Positions 47,559 to 59,879 of a stretch of DNA of 64,000 nucleotides are shown here, piece after piece. A program made the translations under genes and the position numbers. A model generated the notes under the pieces. It made no database searches. It saw only the letters and a program-made list of their open reading frames with translations, and was not told the origin of the DNA. The DNA comes from Hofstenia miamia. Lineage: Eukaryota > Xenacoelomorpha > Acoela. The stretch covers positions 1,401,744 through 1,465,743 of the forward strand of contig SCFE01000119.1 of assembly GCA_004352715.1 (NCBI GenBank). Direction: 5' to 3'. Every line of letters starts with the position of its first letter. Position 1 is the first letter of the stretch.

Positions 47559-49425
47559 TACAAGTACTGATATAGTAGAATATTATTCCATTTCAACGTC
47601 TGCAGTGTTTGATGTTCACTGATTATGTACATTATTGCATTTTGATTTTTTTTGACCAATTGCTGTTAACTAGTTTTGTTAAAACGCCTTCATTCATTTA
47701 AAAAATACGTTATTTGGTCTGAAATCTACGCTTTTGGGAACAACTAAGCTGAAACTAATCTAAACAAATTTATTTCCTATTCAATAAAGAGAGGAGGAAT
47801 ATATAGTTTCTGAAACACTGATTTTAGACAAAATGATGGCTGATATCGACTGTCTGATGGCATCTCTTCAGCTGCACCAATTGGTAGATGGAAAGGTCAT
47901 TCCAGTGCTGGTGTAAAAATATTTTGCAGGTAACTTATACAATATGCTCGTTAGGTATTCTATCTTGAAGACATTTACAACTAGAAGCCAATTTGTCAAA
48001 TAGATATTATCTTGCCTCAACACCGTTGTAACCTCAGGGGATCCTCCATTCAAAGACAGTTCATTCCCATGAGCTTGGTAATGCTTACACCAGTCGCAAT
48101 ACGCATCCGGAGTACTATTCTACTTGTGTTTTTGGCTGCCTTCCCATCCCTGCAATTATTTCTCATGTCATACATTTAATTGAAAATATATCGCATTATC
48201 AACTCGCTTAAGCACATGCTGCTGTGGAATCAGTCTTTTTAGCCACTTTCATTGTCATAGCTGCATTTTATATAATGTTTTCCCATCCTGCAAAATTAGT
48301 TTTCTTTATATAATTTGCAAATAATATAACAAAACACCTAAAACACCTCAATTCTTTCATCAGCAAATGTAGTATATTTACAAAATGTGCAACAAACAAA
48401 TATGTTGAAGTTATTATCATATCACTCAGTGCAATCACTCTAATATTTTCATTTATGGGAATAAGTGTTCTTTGCTGACATCTGTGAGATTAAATATATT
48501 GCCGTTAACTAACTTTCATTTGGAATAATGTAATTATATTAAATTCACAAAGGAAATGGTTTCTATGCATCATTTCGCTTGTAGCATATGCTTCTGCCCT
48601 TCAGTGACCATTCTGTGATAATCTATTAATGTTTATTCTTTGAGTAATCATACAACAATATTAAAAAAACAATTACATAAATAAATGTTGATAAAAGATC
48701 TAAAATGTCCTTTTTTTCCTTGGCTGTCAAAGGGCGTCAGCAAATATTCTAGAACTAATCCATGGAAATTGGGAATTTCTGAATATTAAGTATTATCAAT
48801 ATTTTATGCATGGTTGGAAGAGTTCAGGCTGCTCTATGTAATCATACGTTTAGCGTATCCGTCTTTGTTGCATTAAAATATTTAGCCAATATTTCGGCAC
48901 CCCGTTTTTAAGGGGTTCAGCAAAGTATGTTTGTATCTACAATATTCCAATTGTACTATTTTCTTATCCGCATTTTGATACGTTGGTTTAACGCTTAATC
49001 TTTTGCTTTTAGCTGTTTCTTTCGAAAAAACACTATGAATTCCAAAATGACATATCAGTTACATTAGGGGCATCACCATATTATTATCGCCATAATTTTC
49101 TTAGAGTAATAAGGGCTTTAGTGGCAGAACGAGCAATAAGTGACAGTTTGTGCAAAAAGAGCAATACCTTCAGAATTTACTATAAATTTCACGAATTCGG
49201 TGTTAATTTTTGTTTACAATTAATTGACGAGTTATTGGCAATAATTGTGGAAACGAAATACCTCTACGTACGTCCTGAGATTGATAATATTTCCGCAAAT
49301 TACACAAATTACTCTATATAGTCGCCGTTTTTCACCTGACAATGTTAGTTTCTACATTTATTTTTATTATGACACATTTGCAATGTGCATAACTCAGTAC
49401 ATTTTCTAAGATTTGCCTTATAGAA
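47559..49425. other. Spacer without recognised features
   Basis: AT-rich sequence downstream of exon 11, possibly intron of the zinc-finger gene. Translations show no domain. No repeat unit recognised. Confidence 0.4.
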
Positions 49426-49956
49426 CACGGTGTTTCCGAGTTAGTTGATAAAAAATTTACCGGAAAAACTGTTGATACTTTCAAATGACTAGTCAGCAAA
49501 ATCATTTTTGAAGGATTAGTGAATACAGGCCATATTTTCAAAATGGCGAAGGTTTTGCCATTTTTGGCCGCTACTGTCTTATATCCCAGACGTATCATNN
49601 NNNNNNNNNNNNNNNNNNNNNNNNNNNNNNNNNNNNNNNNNNNNNNNNNNNNNNNNNNNNNNNNNNNNNNNNNNNNNNNNNNNNNNNNNNNNNNNNNNNN
49701 NNNNNNNNNNNNNNNNNNNNNNNNNNNNNNNNNNNNNNNNNNNNNNNNNNNNNNNNNNNAAACTATAGTTTAAAAGAATAGTAAACTCATTTCAAATAAT
49801 TGTAAATAATGCAAAATTGAAACGCGGATAATTCGGTGTGCATGCAAGTAAAATGGCGATTATTTATAAGTAGTATGAAGTGGATGCATGTTAACATGTT
49901 TATTTTATAGAAATGAATTTTACCTTTGCAGGCCTTAATTACCGGTACAGTATTTT
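49426..49956 (+). repeat. Left inverted arm of the hAT-type unit
   Basis: Inverted match to 52429-52780. In the right arm the sequences flanking the gap are nearly contiguous (CTATAATTGATACGTC), so the 161-base gap here either has an arbitrary size or hides an insertion. The left arm also has about 40 extra bases near 49890-49930, beginning with the palindrome CATGTTAACATG. Confidence 0.8.
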
Positions 49957-50189
49957 ACTAATTTTCTCTTGTATTATATGCAGAGCATTGTCATGTACCA
50001 CTTTTTTCGTATACCGGTATTATCGTGTATTAGAGCTCTCGTGAATCGGTATTTCGGGTATTTGGGAGTCATTAATTTTCATGTATTTTCGTGTATTTAG
50101 GAAAACTTATTAAACCCAGAAACATTTATTCTTCAAAAAAAATGTGCAATAGGAATTCTAAATTTTTGGGTAAAATTGAGCTGCGTTTA

Positions 50190-51640
50190 TCGCTGGAGTG
50201 AGGCTTACATACCGAAAACATCCGTTCAACGGAACTACTGCTTGCGGGTATGGCCAGAATTTCATAAACAGCATTTTTGAAATCGCTGCACATGGGGGAC
50301 TGCTCCCAGAATTTTACAATCTCGTGTTTACCAAAGCACCGTCTAGATATGAAAGTAAAAAATTTTGCTGTGTTTTAGAAGACCTTTGAATCAACAAATT
50401 AGCAACAAAATAGAGTAACTTTTTCTTTGACGGCTGAGATTCTACAACTTCTGGAGAGTCTCTTTCACTCAAGTGGGGATCAAAATGAGATAAAAACATT
50501 CTTCGGCACTGCTCGGTTCCAAACCGAAAAAACGAATCATCTGAATCGCAGAATGCTAGTCTAGTCTTTGGACGGATCGAGGATCATTGCGACAATCAGC
50601 AAAGTATCAGTTCTAACAAAACGAAAATGGGAAATAAGTGATGTCACACATCGGTCCTTCATTGTATTCACCTAAGCTATTTCTATAGAAAACTGGTCAG
50701 TGCTAGTTCAAGCATTTGCAAAACCGGAATGACTCGGTGGATATTGATCGTAGCAGTGTGTAGAAGATCGGTTGCATCCCTGAGCTACTCTAAAATTTTG
50801 CATAATTTGGACAATTCTTATGTTTCAATATCACGAAGTCTCAGATCGCTTCTATCACACTCAGTCAGTTCTTCGTTTATTTGAGTCAAATTTTTCAGAA
50901 CATAGGCATCTAGTCTGAATTCAAAATTCCAGCGAGTCTCATTCGGTTTTGGCACGGACAGATCCAATTGATACCTGAACTGCGAGCTTCGATAAGAAAG
51001 CGCAGCAATCTTATGGCACTTTCCTATTGCTCGGGACATCGTAGCATAGTCATTTAGTTCTTTCAGGCCATCTTTCACGACTAGTTGTAATGTATGACTC
51101 GCACAACCAGCCCAATTTTGTGTCGTCACTTCTGTATTCAGAGCTTCGACAATAGGAAGATCTTCCAATTCATTTTGATCATTGGAAAGTGATGTCTGGA
51201 AACATGCCTTCATGTTTGCTGCATTATCCGTAGTCACATGAAAAGGCATTATTCCATACTTGAAAAGTTCGTCTTTGTATTTCAGCGAAATGTTCAGAGA
51301 AGTGTGCGGAGGAGGTAGCTCGATGAGGAATAGACTGGGATACTTTCAGGAAATCCCTGAACCATGGACACTCCACGATGGTCAAGGGAAGACTGCCTTT
51401 TGCACATAAATCTGCTGCAATTGACATCTCAATTGGCTTCTGCCTCGCAAATTTTGTAGGAGCTGTCTATCTTATTTTGTCCTATTTGAAGGGTCGTTTG
51501 TGAGGAGATTTGGGTTTTAGGTACTCCTTTGCCCCCAGAGTCCATGTGACGTTTCAATTCCTGAGGGTGCATAGTTTCGTAGTGTTTCTTCAAGTTTCCC
51601 TTGCTCCCAGCCGAATATTTTCTCTTCTGATTGCATATTT
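50190..51640 (-). pseudogene. hAT-family transposase with BED finger, broken
   Basis: Read on the minus strand from about 51640: a BED-type finger (CNQKRKYSAGSKGNLKKHYE then TMHPQEL), a frame change, then 51427-51224 with MSIAADLCAKGSLPLTIVEC and PWFRDFLKV. After another frame change comes 51249-50818 with FHVTTDNAANMKACF (catalytic-core Asp region), WAGCASHTLQLVVKDGL (the conserved C-x2-H block) and ETRWNFEFRLDAY. Further weak matches (LSERDSPEVVES, LLYFVANLLI) reach about 50300. The order matches ZBED-like hAT transposases. Several frameshifts and stops mean it is inactive, and the C-terminal dimerisation region is mostly eroded. Confidence 0.85.
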
Positions 51641-52428
51641 AGCATGTTGCTGGCTCATTGGGGTTCGCAGGAAGAATATACAGCTTTGTATAATCAAAAA
51701 CTCTAGTCATAATGGCACTGAAATGCAACCAAATTACGTAAATGTGAGAAATATGAGCGCCCTCTATCGCTCGATAAATGAAACTACAAATGTCTACTAT
51801 TGTACATACAAACACTCTGATGGAATTTAGTACCAAAAGATGCACTGGCTTCAGAAGAAACTTTGAACTTCGTCCAATGTTGATTGAAATCATGGTGGAT
51901 TGAGCCATAGGGCTTTCACGTTGAAATACTTCTGGACTGCAGGTAGGATAGCAATGAGAATGCATTTTTTCACTCCTGAATAAGAAAGGCTGACTTACAT
52001 TTTTGCTCGTGACATTCAGAAAAAATCGATAAAGTCACTTTCAAGAAGTTTCCGCCACCATCTAAACCTATTTGATCCAATGTTTTTCATCAAAGCTTGA
52101 AGATTTTTCACGATTGATGAAATCTTGCAATCAAATCGGTGCTTTAAATTTAGAAAGGACAATAAACGATATAATAAAAGCCAATATCTATGATGAAAAC
52201 CATTTGAAAGGAGGAAAGAGTTACATAATTGCACGTAATTGCATCAACGCACCAAAATTATTGGATTTCAAACCGGATAAATGGATAAACTTCATTTGAT
52301 TTTGAGTTCAACGCCTTAATAACTCTGCCATTGTGTCATGTATGTTTGTTTGTTTGTCGCTTTGATATAGCAGTGTACATGTCATTTTGTCAATTATAAT
52401 CTTTTCTAAATTCAAAATAGATGATGAC

Positions 52429-52780
52429 AAATACCGTACCAGTAATTAGGGCCTGCATCCTCTTCATACTACTTATAAATAATCACCATTTTACTTGCAT
52501 GCACACTGAATTATCTGCGTTTCAATTTTGCATGATTTACAATTATTTGAAATGAGTTTACTATTTTCAACTATAATTGATACGTCTGGGATATAAGACA
52601 GTAGTGGCAAAAAATGGCAAAATCGGCGCCATTTTGAAAATATGGCCTGTATTCACTAATCCTTCAAAAATGATTTTGCTGACTAGTCATTTGAAAGTCC
52701 TGAGATTGTGTAGTTTTCGAAAGTATCAACAGTTTTTTCGGTCAATTTTTTATCAACTAACTCTTACTCGGGAACACCGT
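52429..52780 (-). repeat. Right inverted arm of the hAT-type unit
   Basis: Inverted counterpart of 49426-49956, uninterrupted. It contains the 73-codon plus-strand open frame at 52577-52798, which is just the mirror of the 88-codon minus-strand frame in the left arm and not a gene. Confidence 0.8.
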
Positions 52781-53956
52781 GAGAAAGCTCTTTTATAGTG
52801 CACAAATCGGTATTAAAGTGCCAGAATATGACGTCCTCTTTATACCACAAAACCTAGCAATTTCCAAATCGCCTAAATTCACGCAATTTTTTATTGGTTG
52901 AATGTCATTTCTATTTTAATTATAAAATTGATTCATAAGTAATTATTTTTTATTCATCGTAATTTTAGTTACGTCTGAACAAGGTGCAGTCCATTAAATG
53001 GTGCTATTAAAGTTTATCTTCGTTTTTTGTAAAAAAAAAATATACTTACATACAGAATCTTGAATTCCAAAATTTGTAAAATATGGTATAAAATCGGATG
53101 GTTTTAATTTTATACTATTTTATATTTAGTTTTTGTACTCAAGATATCGTATAGAATTTAGTGTCATTCAATTTTATCAATGAAAGCAATACATTTTGAA
53201 GGCTTCTTTATTTCGCAATGATGCCTTTTATTAAACATTTTTTTACTAATTTTTGAAATGTATCCGTACATTTATTTGTTTCGACATTGATTGAATTACT
53301 GCATTAAATTCAACATTCCTTAAACTAGAACTAAAATTCAACATTATACAGAATTATTCGTGATGGTAAATTTTTTTTAAACATCATGAAACTCTTTTGA
53401 GCATGGTTTTTGTAGAATTATAGGAGAAAACTAAACTTCTAAAATTTTTGTGGCCCATGTATTAAGTTTGTTAGTGTTAAAGGAATTTTATTGGGATCTA
53501 CCATTACGTACAATTGATCAATTATAAATTGTACTATGGTTTAATAAAAATTCATTCAAAATTTTCAAGTATTTAGTGAACAAAGAAATTAGTCTCAACA
53601 TATTCCTTTTTTAAAGAATTGTTCCATAAGTCAATTATAAGAGTAAAAAGCATTTTATTTCTAAAGACAACTTGTACAAACCATGTACAATATTTGTTTA
53701 AACTTAACTATCAATCTTCTTGAGCGCACACACATCTGATTAGTTGGAAGTTACCAACTCAAACCAGAGGATGGCTGCTAAGACTGTATCATGGTATCAA
53801 TGAAGAAGAAAAATTTGTTATTCAGAAGTCACGTTAACCATATATCATAACCTAATAGCACTCTCAAAGCGTCAAAACTGTACAAGAAACATTGCAAAAT
53901 ATAATATTTCATTCTTGGACTATGGCATTTAATTTCTGTTAGTTGAGTTATAAAAT
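52781..53956. other. Spacer without recognised features
   Basis: AT-rich, with a short poly-A run near 53030. No coding or repeat signal supported. Confidence 0.4.
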
Positions 53957-54330
53957 TTAAAGCCCTTTTTTGAATTCAATCTCTTTCCTAGAATTGTGGA
54001 AATATCGTTTGATATTTTTTTGAAATATCTCAAGTGTATTCAGTAGCCTTAATTCTCTAGGCTTTAAGAAATTTTTACTGAATATTTTGTATTCAGTATT
54101 ATTAATAACAGAATAATTGTTTGTTGTAAGCTGCATTGACCATTTCAACTGTGTATTAACTTTCTTTAAGAAACCTTCATTCACATCCATATAAAATACA
54201 ATGTCATAATAAAAATGACTTAAGACTATAGTATGGATCAATTGAGTTTTAGCTTTTGTAGATAGCTGCTGAGTGCTTGAATTGAAATAGCCATTTTCTT
54301 AATGATGATATTAAATTGCTTTTGAAAAAG
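53957..54330 (-). pseudogene. LINE reverse-transcriptase C-terminal remnant
   Basis: On the minus strand: STQQLSTKAKTQLIHTIVLS, then HFYYDIVFYMDVNEGFLKKV, then after a spacer NFLKPRELRLLNTLEIFQK. The pattern (K-K-Q-L-x-x-S/T-I-V-L-x-H-F-x-Y, a run of Asn/Lys, then a REL-x-LL block) matches the thumb and C-terminal region of non-LTR reverse transcriptases. It is short, and the call is based on pattern only. Confidence 0.5.
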
Positions 54331-54361
54331 TTTGTAATGCATTGCAAACTTTTCAGGGTTG

Positions 54362-54778
54362 TATAGATAGATAGATAGATAACTTTTATTTTATCACGGA
54401 TTGACATCCATAAAAGATACATATATAAATTTATAAATCATAACAGACAAGACAACTCAATGTTTCTTCAAATATCGATGAGGGAAAATCCTACTTGAGG
54501 CTCCACCTGTTGGATTTCTTTGTCGCAGATGTTCTTTCGAGTATTCAGTTCTTGTCGGGATATAAGAGGCCAGCGGGTGGTTTGCCGATCTGGATATTCT
54601 GTTAAAGAGTTGATGATCTGAAGACTGCAGAATCTGATGCATTGGAAGGAATTCGTCAATAATGCCAAGCCTCATCGCCTTTCTTTGAATTTGGTCGATC
54701 TTGTTGTTCGCTAGCGACTGACCTCCCCATACACAACAAGCATACGTAAGTTTGGAGAGCACCAATGATCTGTATAAC
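54362..54778 (-). pseudogene. LINE reverse-transcriptase C-terminus with 3' tail, cut by the gap
   Basis: Minus-strand frame 54778-54457 reads LYRSLVLSKLTYACCVWGG, then NNKIDQIQRKAMRLGIIDEF, ending RYLKKH and a stop. LVLSKLTYA-x-x-VWG and the IDQIQRKAMR segment are typical of the end of jockey/CR1-type non-LTR reverse transcriptases. A short 3' part follows, ending in tandem TATC units (GATA on the plus strand, about 54363-54384), a common LINE tail type. The upstream part is lost in the gap at 54779-55778. Confidence 0.8.
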
Positions 54779-55778
54779 NNNNNNNNNNNNNNNNNNNNNN
54801 NNNNNNNNNNNNNNNNNNNNNNNNNNNNNNNNNNNNNNNNNNNNNNNNNNNNNNNNNNNNNNNNNNNNNNNNNNNNNNNNNNNNNNNNNNNNNNNNNNNN
54901 NNNNNNNNNNNNNNNNNNNNNNNNNNNNNNNNNNNNNNNNNNNNNNNNNNNNNNNNNNNNNNNNNNNNNNNNNNNNNNNNNNNNNNNNNNNNNNNNNNNN
55001 NNNNNNNNNNNNNNNNNNNNNNNNNNNNNNNNNNNNNNNNNNNNNNNNNNNNNNNNNNNNNNNNNNNNNNNNNNNNNNNNNNNNNNNNNNNNNNNNNNNN
55101 NNNNNNNNNNNNNNNNNNNNNNNNNNNNNNNNNNNNNNNNNNNNNNNNNNNNNNNNNNNNNNNNNNNNNNNNNNNNNNNNNNNNNNNNNNNNNNNNNNNN
55201 NNNNNNNNNNNNNNNNNNNNNNNNNNNNNNNNNNNNNNNNNNNNNNNNNNNNNNNNNNNNNNNNNNNNNNNNNNNNNNNNNNNNNNNNNNNNNNNNNNNN
55301 NNNNNNNNNNNNNNNNNNNNNNNNNNNNNNNNNNNNNNNNNNNNNNNNNNNNNNNNNNNNNNNNNNNNNNNNNNNNNNNNNNNNNNNNNNNNNNNNNNNN
55401 NNNNNNNNNNNNNNNNNNNNNNNNNNNNNNNNNNNNNNNNNNNNNNNNNNNNNNNNNNNNNNNNNNNNNNNNNNNNNNNNNNNNNNNNNNNNNNNNNNNN
55501 NNNNNNNNNNNNNNNNNNNNNNNNNNNNNNNNNNNNNNNNNNNNNNNNNNNNNNNNNNNNNNNNNNNNNNNNNNNNNNNNNNNNNNNNNNNNNNNNNNNN
55601 NNNNNNNNNNNNNNNNNNNNNNNNNNNNNNNNNNNNNNNNNNNNNNNNNNNNNNNNNNNNNNNNNNNNNNNNNNNNNNNNNNNNNNNNNNNNNNNNNNNN
55701 NNNNNNNNNNNNNNNNNNNNNNNNNNNNNNNNNNNNNNNNNNNNNNNNNNNNNNNNNNNNNNNNNNNNNNNNNNNNNN
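54779..55778. other. Assembly gap of exactly 1000 Ns
   Basis: A round number, so the true length is unknown. Long open frames spanning it are artefacts. Confidence 0.99.
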
Positions 55779-55782
55779 CACT

Positions 55783-56153
55783 TTTGAAAAACAAATAAAT
55801 AATTGTATAGGCTACTAACAATAGTCAGTGAATTAATTAATATGGTGTCATGTAGAATCGACTTGCATGAATACATTTGTTTTAGGCTATACATAATAAT
55901 AGAAAAAGCATGCATTATGGAAATAAATTATTGGACAAATGGATATTTAAAGGTGAAAATAATATTATAACAACGCTTGAAATATTTACAGAAAGCGTTA
56001 TCAAAGATAAAACGATTAAATTCATATAATGCTTAATATGCTTTGAAAAACAAATGAATAATTGTATAGGCTACTAACAATGGTCAGTGAATTAATTAAT
56101 ACGGTGTCATGTAGAATCAGTTTGCATGAATACTTTTTGTTTAAGGCTATGCG
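55783..56153 (+). repeat. Two diverged direct copies of a 110-bp unit
   Basis: Copy 1 at about 55783-55893 and copy 2 at about 56041-56153 share CTTTTGAAAAACAAATAAAT (with small changes) and ATTGTATAGGCTACTAACAA, then GTCATGTAGAATC. About 10% differences suggest an older duplication. A single N lies just after copy 2 (56156). Confidence 0.8.
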
Positions 56154-56159
56154 TANAAG

Positions 56160-57308
56160 AATTTGCGAGGAAAAAACTGCTGTAATAATCTGTAAACAAT
56201 TAATCCAATAGAACAAGTTTGCGAATAAATAAGGCGTCACCACATACAGTATTTGAACAATACGTCAAACATATTTAACAAAGAAGTGTTGATCGGTTTT
56301 TGCTATTACAAAATAATTCAATTTCGGGTTACATCGACTTGAGCGTTAGGTGATATGACTCATATTATCATGACATTAAATTAACAAATAACAATTTCAA
56401 GAAACATTCATAGTTACATAAAGACATAAAATCACTCTTGAGGAAAAACGTTGAGATGTGTACGCTAAACCGCTTTGAACATAAATTACAATGACAACCT
56501 GAGAAAGAACTAACGCATATAATTAGTTTGTCCAAAATGTGTAAAAAATTCTCTAAGCATTACTCGAAAAAATGCGCTATGAAATAAAAGTTGGATAGGA
56601 TATTTACAATCGCAGTAACACTAAACTAGCAAGTGGCAAACAAATGATTTCATGAAACAACCATTTACAGAAAAACATTCTCAAATAAAGGCGGTAAAAT
56701 CAATATGACATTTAAGACCTTTCAAAAAATATATGAGAAAAATGTCTTGGACATTTACGGATAGGCATTTATGAACATTTTCAGAAACAGTGTAAAAATA
56801 CATTTGAAATAACATTGTATAAATAAAAATCAAAAACTAGTAGCGGTTTAAATAATTTTAAGTTAAACACTTAAGAGCAAAAGAAAGTGTATTTATTCTT
56901 CAACAATATTTTACAATCATTCTTGAACAAATTATATTGATTGAAATATAAAATATAGAATACAACAAAAAAATAGTACAAATGCTGTACACATTTTCTC
57001 GGAGAAATAAATTTAAAGCAAATGACATTCTCCATCATAAGGTTTAACAAATAGATTTAATTCGAAAATGGCTAATCACTACGTTAGTGTAATATGAGCG
57101 ATTGCAGATAAATGCTAGCAAATTTCTTAGCAAAGTACATTCCTAACATTTCCGAATGCGAAATATTATTACGAAGAATGATATACATGTATAATTATAA
57201 TGAAGAAACATTAATAAAGATAATTGCTTACTATAGTTAAAAGCAAAAGCAAAAGTTTCAATAGTAAAATTGAGTAATTAGAACAAAGGAATGAATGTCA
57301 GCCAATCA
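56160..57308. other. Spacer without recognised features
   Basis: AT-rich sequence with no coding or repeat signal supported. Confidence 0.4.
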
Positions 57309-57631
57309 AATTTGAATTAAAGAAGGTTGGTCAATTCATTATATTATGACCGTAAAAAATAATCTCACAAGAGTCATAAATGTTTGAAATTTGCTTTAAA
57401 GGCATCTAGTTAAATATTAGTAATATGAGATAAACGTTGAAAAAACATTTCAGTTCTTCTACACATTGTNAATTTGAATTAAAGAAGGTTGGTCAATTCA
57501 TTATATTATGACCGTCAAAAATAATCTCACAAGGGTCATAAATGTTTGAAATTTGCTTTAAAGACATCCAGTTAATTATTAGTAATATAGGATAAACATT
57601 TAAATAACATTTCAGTTCTTCTCCACATTGT
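57309..57631 (+). repeat. N-bounded direct duplicate (161 bp, two copies)
   Basis: Copy 1 is 57309-57469 and copy 2 is 57471-57631, with one N between. Both start AATTTGAATTAAAGAAGGTT and end CACATTGT; about ten differences. Same arrangement as the other N-bounded duplicates. Confidence 0.9.
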
Positions 57632-57899
57632 AATTTTTAAAAGATTAATTTTAAACTCCAATAAATATAACTCGCAAGAAATAGTGATAAAGGGACGTTT
57701 CAAGAATTTGAAAAATTGAATTACATGAAAACTGAAATATAAGTGTTTATGTTTACTATTACTCCGATAAATAATTCATCCAACTTGACATTATAATAAG
57801 GTTTTTCCATATTTTATTTTCACCGTTATATACAATGTTTTAATATTTCTTTTTTCATCGTACCCGTTTTTATTTTAACGCGATTTTTATGTGTTAGTC

Positions 57900-58360
57900 T
57901 TATTCGCCTATGTCCATTAATGTAATATTTCTATTTTACCAAGCGCATTTTTGTTTAAAATGATTTTTATATGTTAATGATTTATTTTATTCGCCTATAT
58001 ACGTAATGTAATATTTCTATTTTACCAAGCGCATTTTCATTTAAAGCGATTTCTATATGTTAATGATTTATTTTATTCGCCTATATACGTAATGTAATAT
58101 TTCTATTTTACCAAATACGTTTTTGTTTTAAAGCGATTTTTATGTTATTGTTTATTCGCCTATATACGTTGATGTAATATTTTTAATTTACCAAGCGCAT
58201 TTTTGTTTAAAACGATTTTTATATGTTAATGATTTATTCGCCTATATACGTTGATGTAATATTTCCATTTTCACCAAACACGCTTTTTGTTTTAAACAAT
58301 TTTTATGTGTTAATGGTTTACTCGCCTATATGTGTTAATGTAATATCTATTTTCACTAAC
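57900..58360 (+). repeat. Minisatellite of about 84 bp, six units
   Basis: Units recognised by the anchor TTCGCCTATATACG (last copy CTCGCCTATATGTG) at 57903, 57990, 58076, 58155, 58237 and 58321, i.e. spacings of 87, 86, 79, 82 and 84 bases. Each contains GTAATATTTCTATTTTACCA, then a GCGCATTTTTGTTTAAA-like segment, then CGATTTTTATATGTTAATGA. The 96-codon frame crossing it is a by-product. Confidence 0.9.
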
Positions 58361-58369
58361 TCAGCTTAC

Positions 58370-59174
58370 ATTTTTACACATTATATAGTACTTGGATGTT
58401 ATCAAATGTCACTAGATATTTTATTTTGGAATCGTTATTATCGTTTTCATTTATCATGGTTTAGGTCCGTGGTAACAATAGGCCTACTGGGGAAAGCCAG
58501 CCACATTAAATAAATGGCTTAACGCATTTCTGGCAGCCACCTCCTGGGTGAATGTGGAAGTGCCGTCATATTTTAGAATGAAGATGGAAATTTGAAGATT
58601 GTACAATGCTGAACGTCAGCACTCAGAGTTGTTCTGTAATGTGCGCTTTTACAATTTATACACATTTTCCAAAGAAATTGTTGGAAGCACGCTCTATTAC
58701 AAATAATACATCATATTTTGTTTGAAATATTTGGGTTTTGGATCTATGAATTGTTTTCCTTAAAACATGATGTTGCATGTTTAAACATTGTTACAACAAA
58801 CACGCTCTAAGTGAAATTTGTCATCAAAAATATCAGTTTGGCTAAATCCTAAAAATCAAAAATTTTCAATTTGGTCTAAACAAATTGTCTAAAAAATTAA
58901 TTTGCTCATTTTAGTTTTGTCAAAAATATTTTGTCGCTAGATGGCGTCCAATAGAATTGCTTCATTTCCACATGGCAAATAGTCACAGGTGTTACGAGAA
59001 CTTCAGGGTGTCCCGTAGGAACGTCCTAGTGCTCTATATAACTACTGATATTAGCATAGTTTAAATTACTCATAACAAATGCATGAAACATTTGAATTAC
59101 TGCAATTGGGGTTAACTGTTGGGAAACATGGGATATCTTTCTAATACCTATAGCCATTTTTTTAATAATAGTAN
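58370..59174. other. Spacer without recognised features
   Basis: Includes a slightly GC-richer patch at about 58470-58580. No domain or RNA gene recognised. Ends at the single N (59174), which also truncates the reverse-transcriptase relic. Confidence 0.4.
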
Positions 59175-59740
59175 TAGTCGGAGATGTCCGTTTTTTTTCT
59201 AAAAGGTTGCATTATGCAAAATTCAGTTTTTTTCGTATTAATACGCAATCTATGCATGTTAAAATAGTTGCTCAATTTTATACAATTCGATTCAATAACT
59301 TTTACAGCTTTATCTAAGGATTTATTTCCACAGTAAATAGATGTATCATCGGCGTATTGTATTATTTCACAGTCCGTAAATTACCTCATGTCATTCACAT
59401 AAATATTAAATAGCAGGGGACCTAGTATGGTTCCTTGAGGTACACCATTATTGACAGACAACCAATTTGAAAAATTATCATTTAATTTAACTCGCTGAAG
59501 TCTATTACTTAAGTAATTAGATATAAGGTGAGCACTGTTAAGAGAAAAACCAATATTTTTTAATTTTCTTATTAATATATCATGATTAATAAATATATCA
59601 TGATTAATAATCTATTTTCATCAAAATACTTTTTCCAGCTGGTTGGATAAACTTCTTTCAAATATTTTGGCAAATATGTGCGTCACCGATATTAGCCTAT
59701 AATTGAATGATCCTTGTTTTATAGATTGGGCGAGCAATTG
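59175..59740 (-). pseudogene. LINE reverse-transcriptase core (jockey/CR1-like), decayed
   Basis: On the minus strand from about 59740: KQGSFNYRLISVTHICQNI, a finger-region relic of the SNYRPISL-type motif, then after a stop and a deletion LISNYLSNRLQRVKLNDNFS, NWLSVNNGVPQGTILGPLLF followed by NIYVNDM, a stop, then EIIQYADDTSIYCGNKSLDK with the catalytic ADD box, and RINTKKTEFCIMQPF. The order VPQGTILGPLLF, YADDT, KTEF is diagnostic of non-LTR retrotransposon reverse transcriptase. In-frame stops make it inactive. It is cut at 59174 by an N. Confidence 0.9.
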
Positions 59741-59879
59741 CGTATTTTAAGATATTCAGAAAATACAAATGCCTAATGCATAAATTTTAGATGAATGTCA
59801 AATGTGTTATAGTATGAGTAAATGCCATTTTCATGAGAAAATTTGGAATACTGGGAGGATCCTTTCTTACAAACATTGA

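Larger units (their letters stand above)
49426..52780. mobile_element. hAT-type transposon with long inverted arms
   Basis: A 3.4 kb unit. Its left arm (49426-49956, including the N gap 49599-49759) matches, inverted, its right arm (52429-52780). Between them lies a broken hAT transposase on the minus strand. Landmarks shared by both arms include TTAGTTGATAAAAAATT, TTGCTGACTAGTCATTTGAA (right arm), CAGACGTATCA and ATAAGTAGTATGAAG. Arms of about 350 bp are much longer than the short inverted repeats usual for hAT elements, so a composite or fold-back structure is possible. Confidence 0.7.

Noticed and set aside
52577-52798. 73-codon plus-strand frame (and its mirror at 49332-49598)
   Set aside because: Both lie in the inverted arms of the hAT-type unit and have no domain.
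54457-55915. Long open frames up to 454 codons across 54779-55778
   Set aside because: They span a 1000-N gap; only the real minus-strand end (54457-54778) has family motifs.
58223-58513. 96-codon plus-strand frame with repeated ICVNVI-type peptides
   Set aside because: By-product of the 84-bp tandem repeat.
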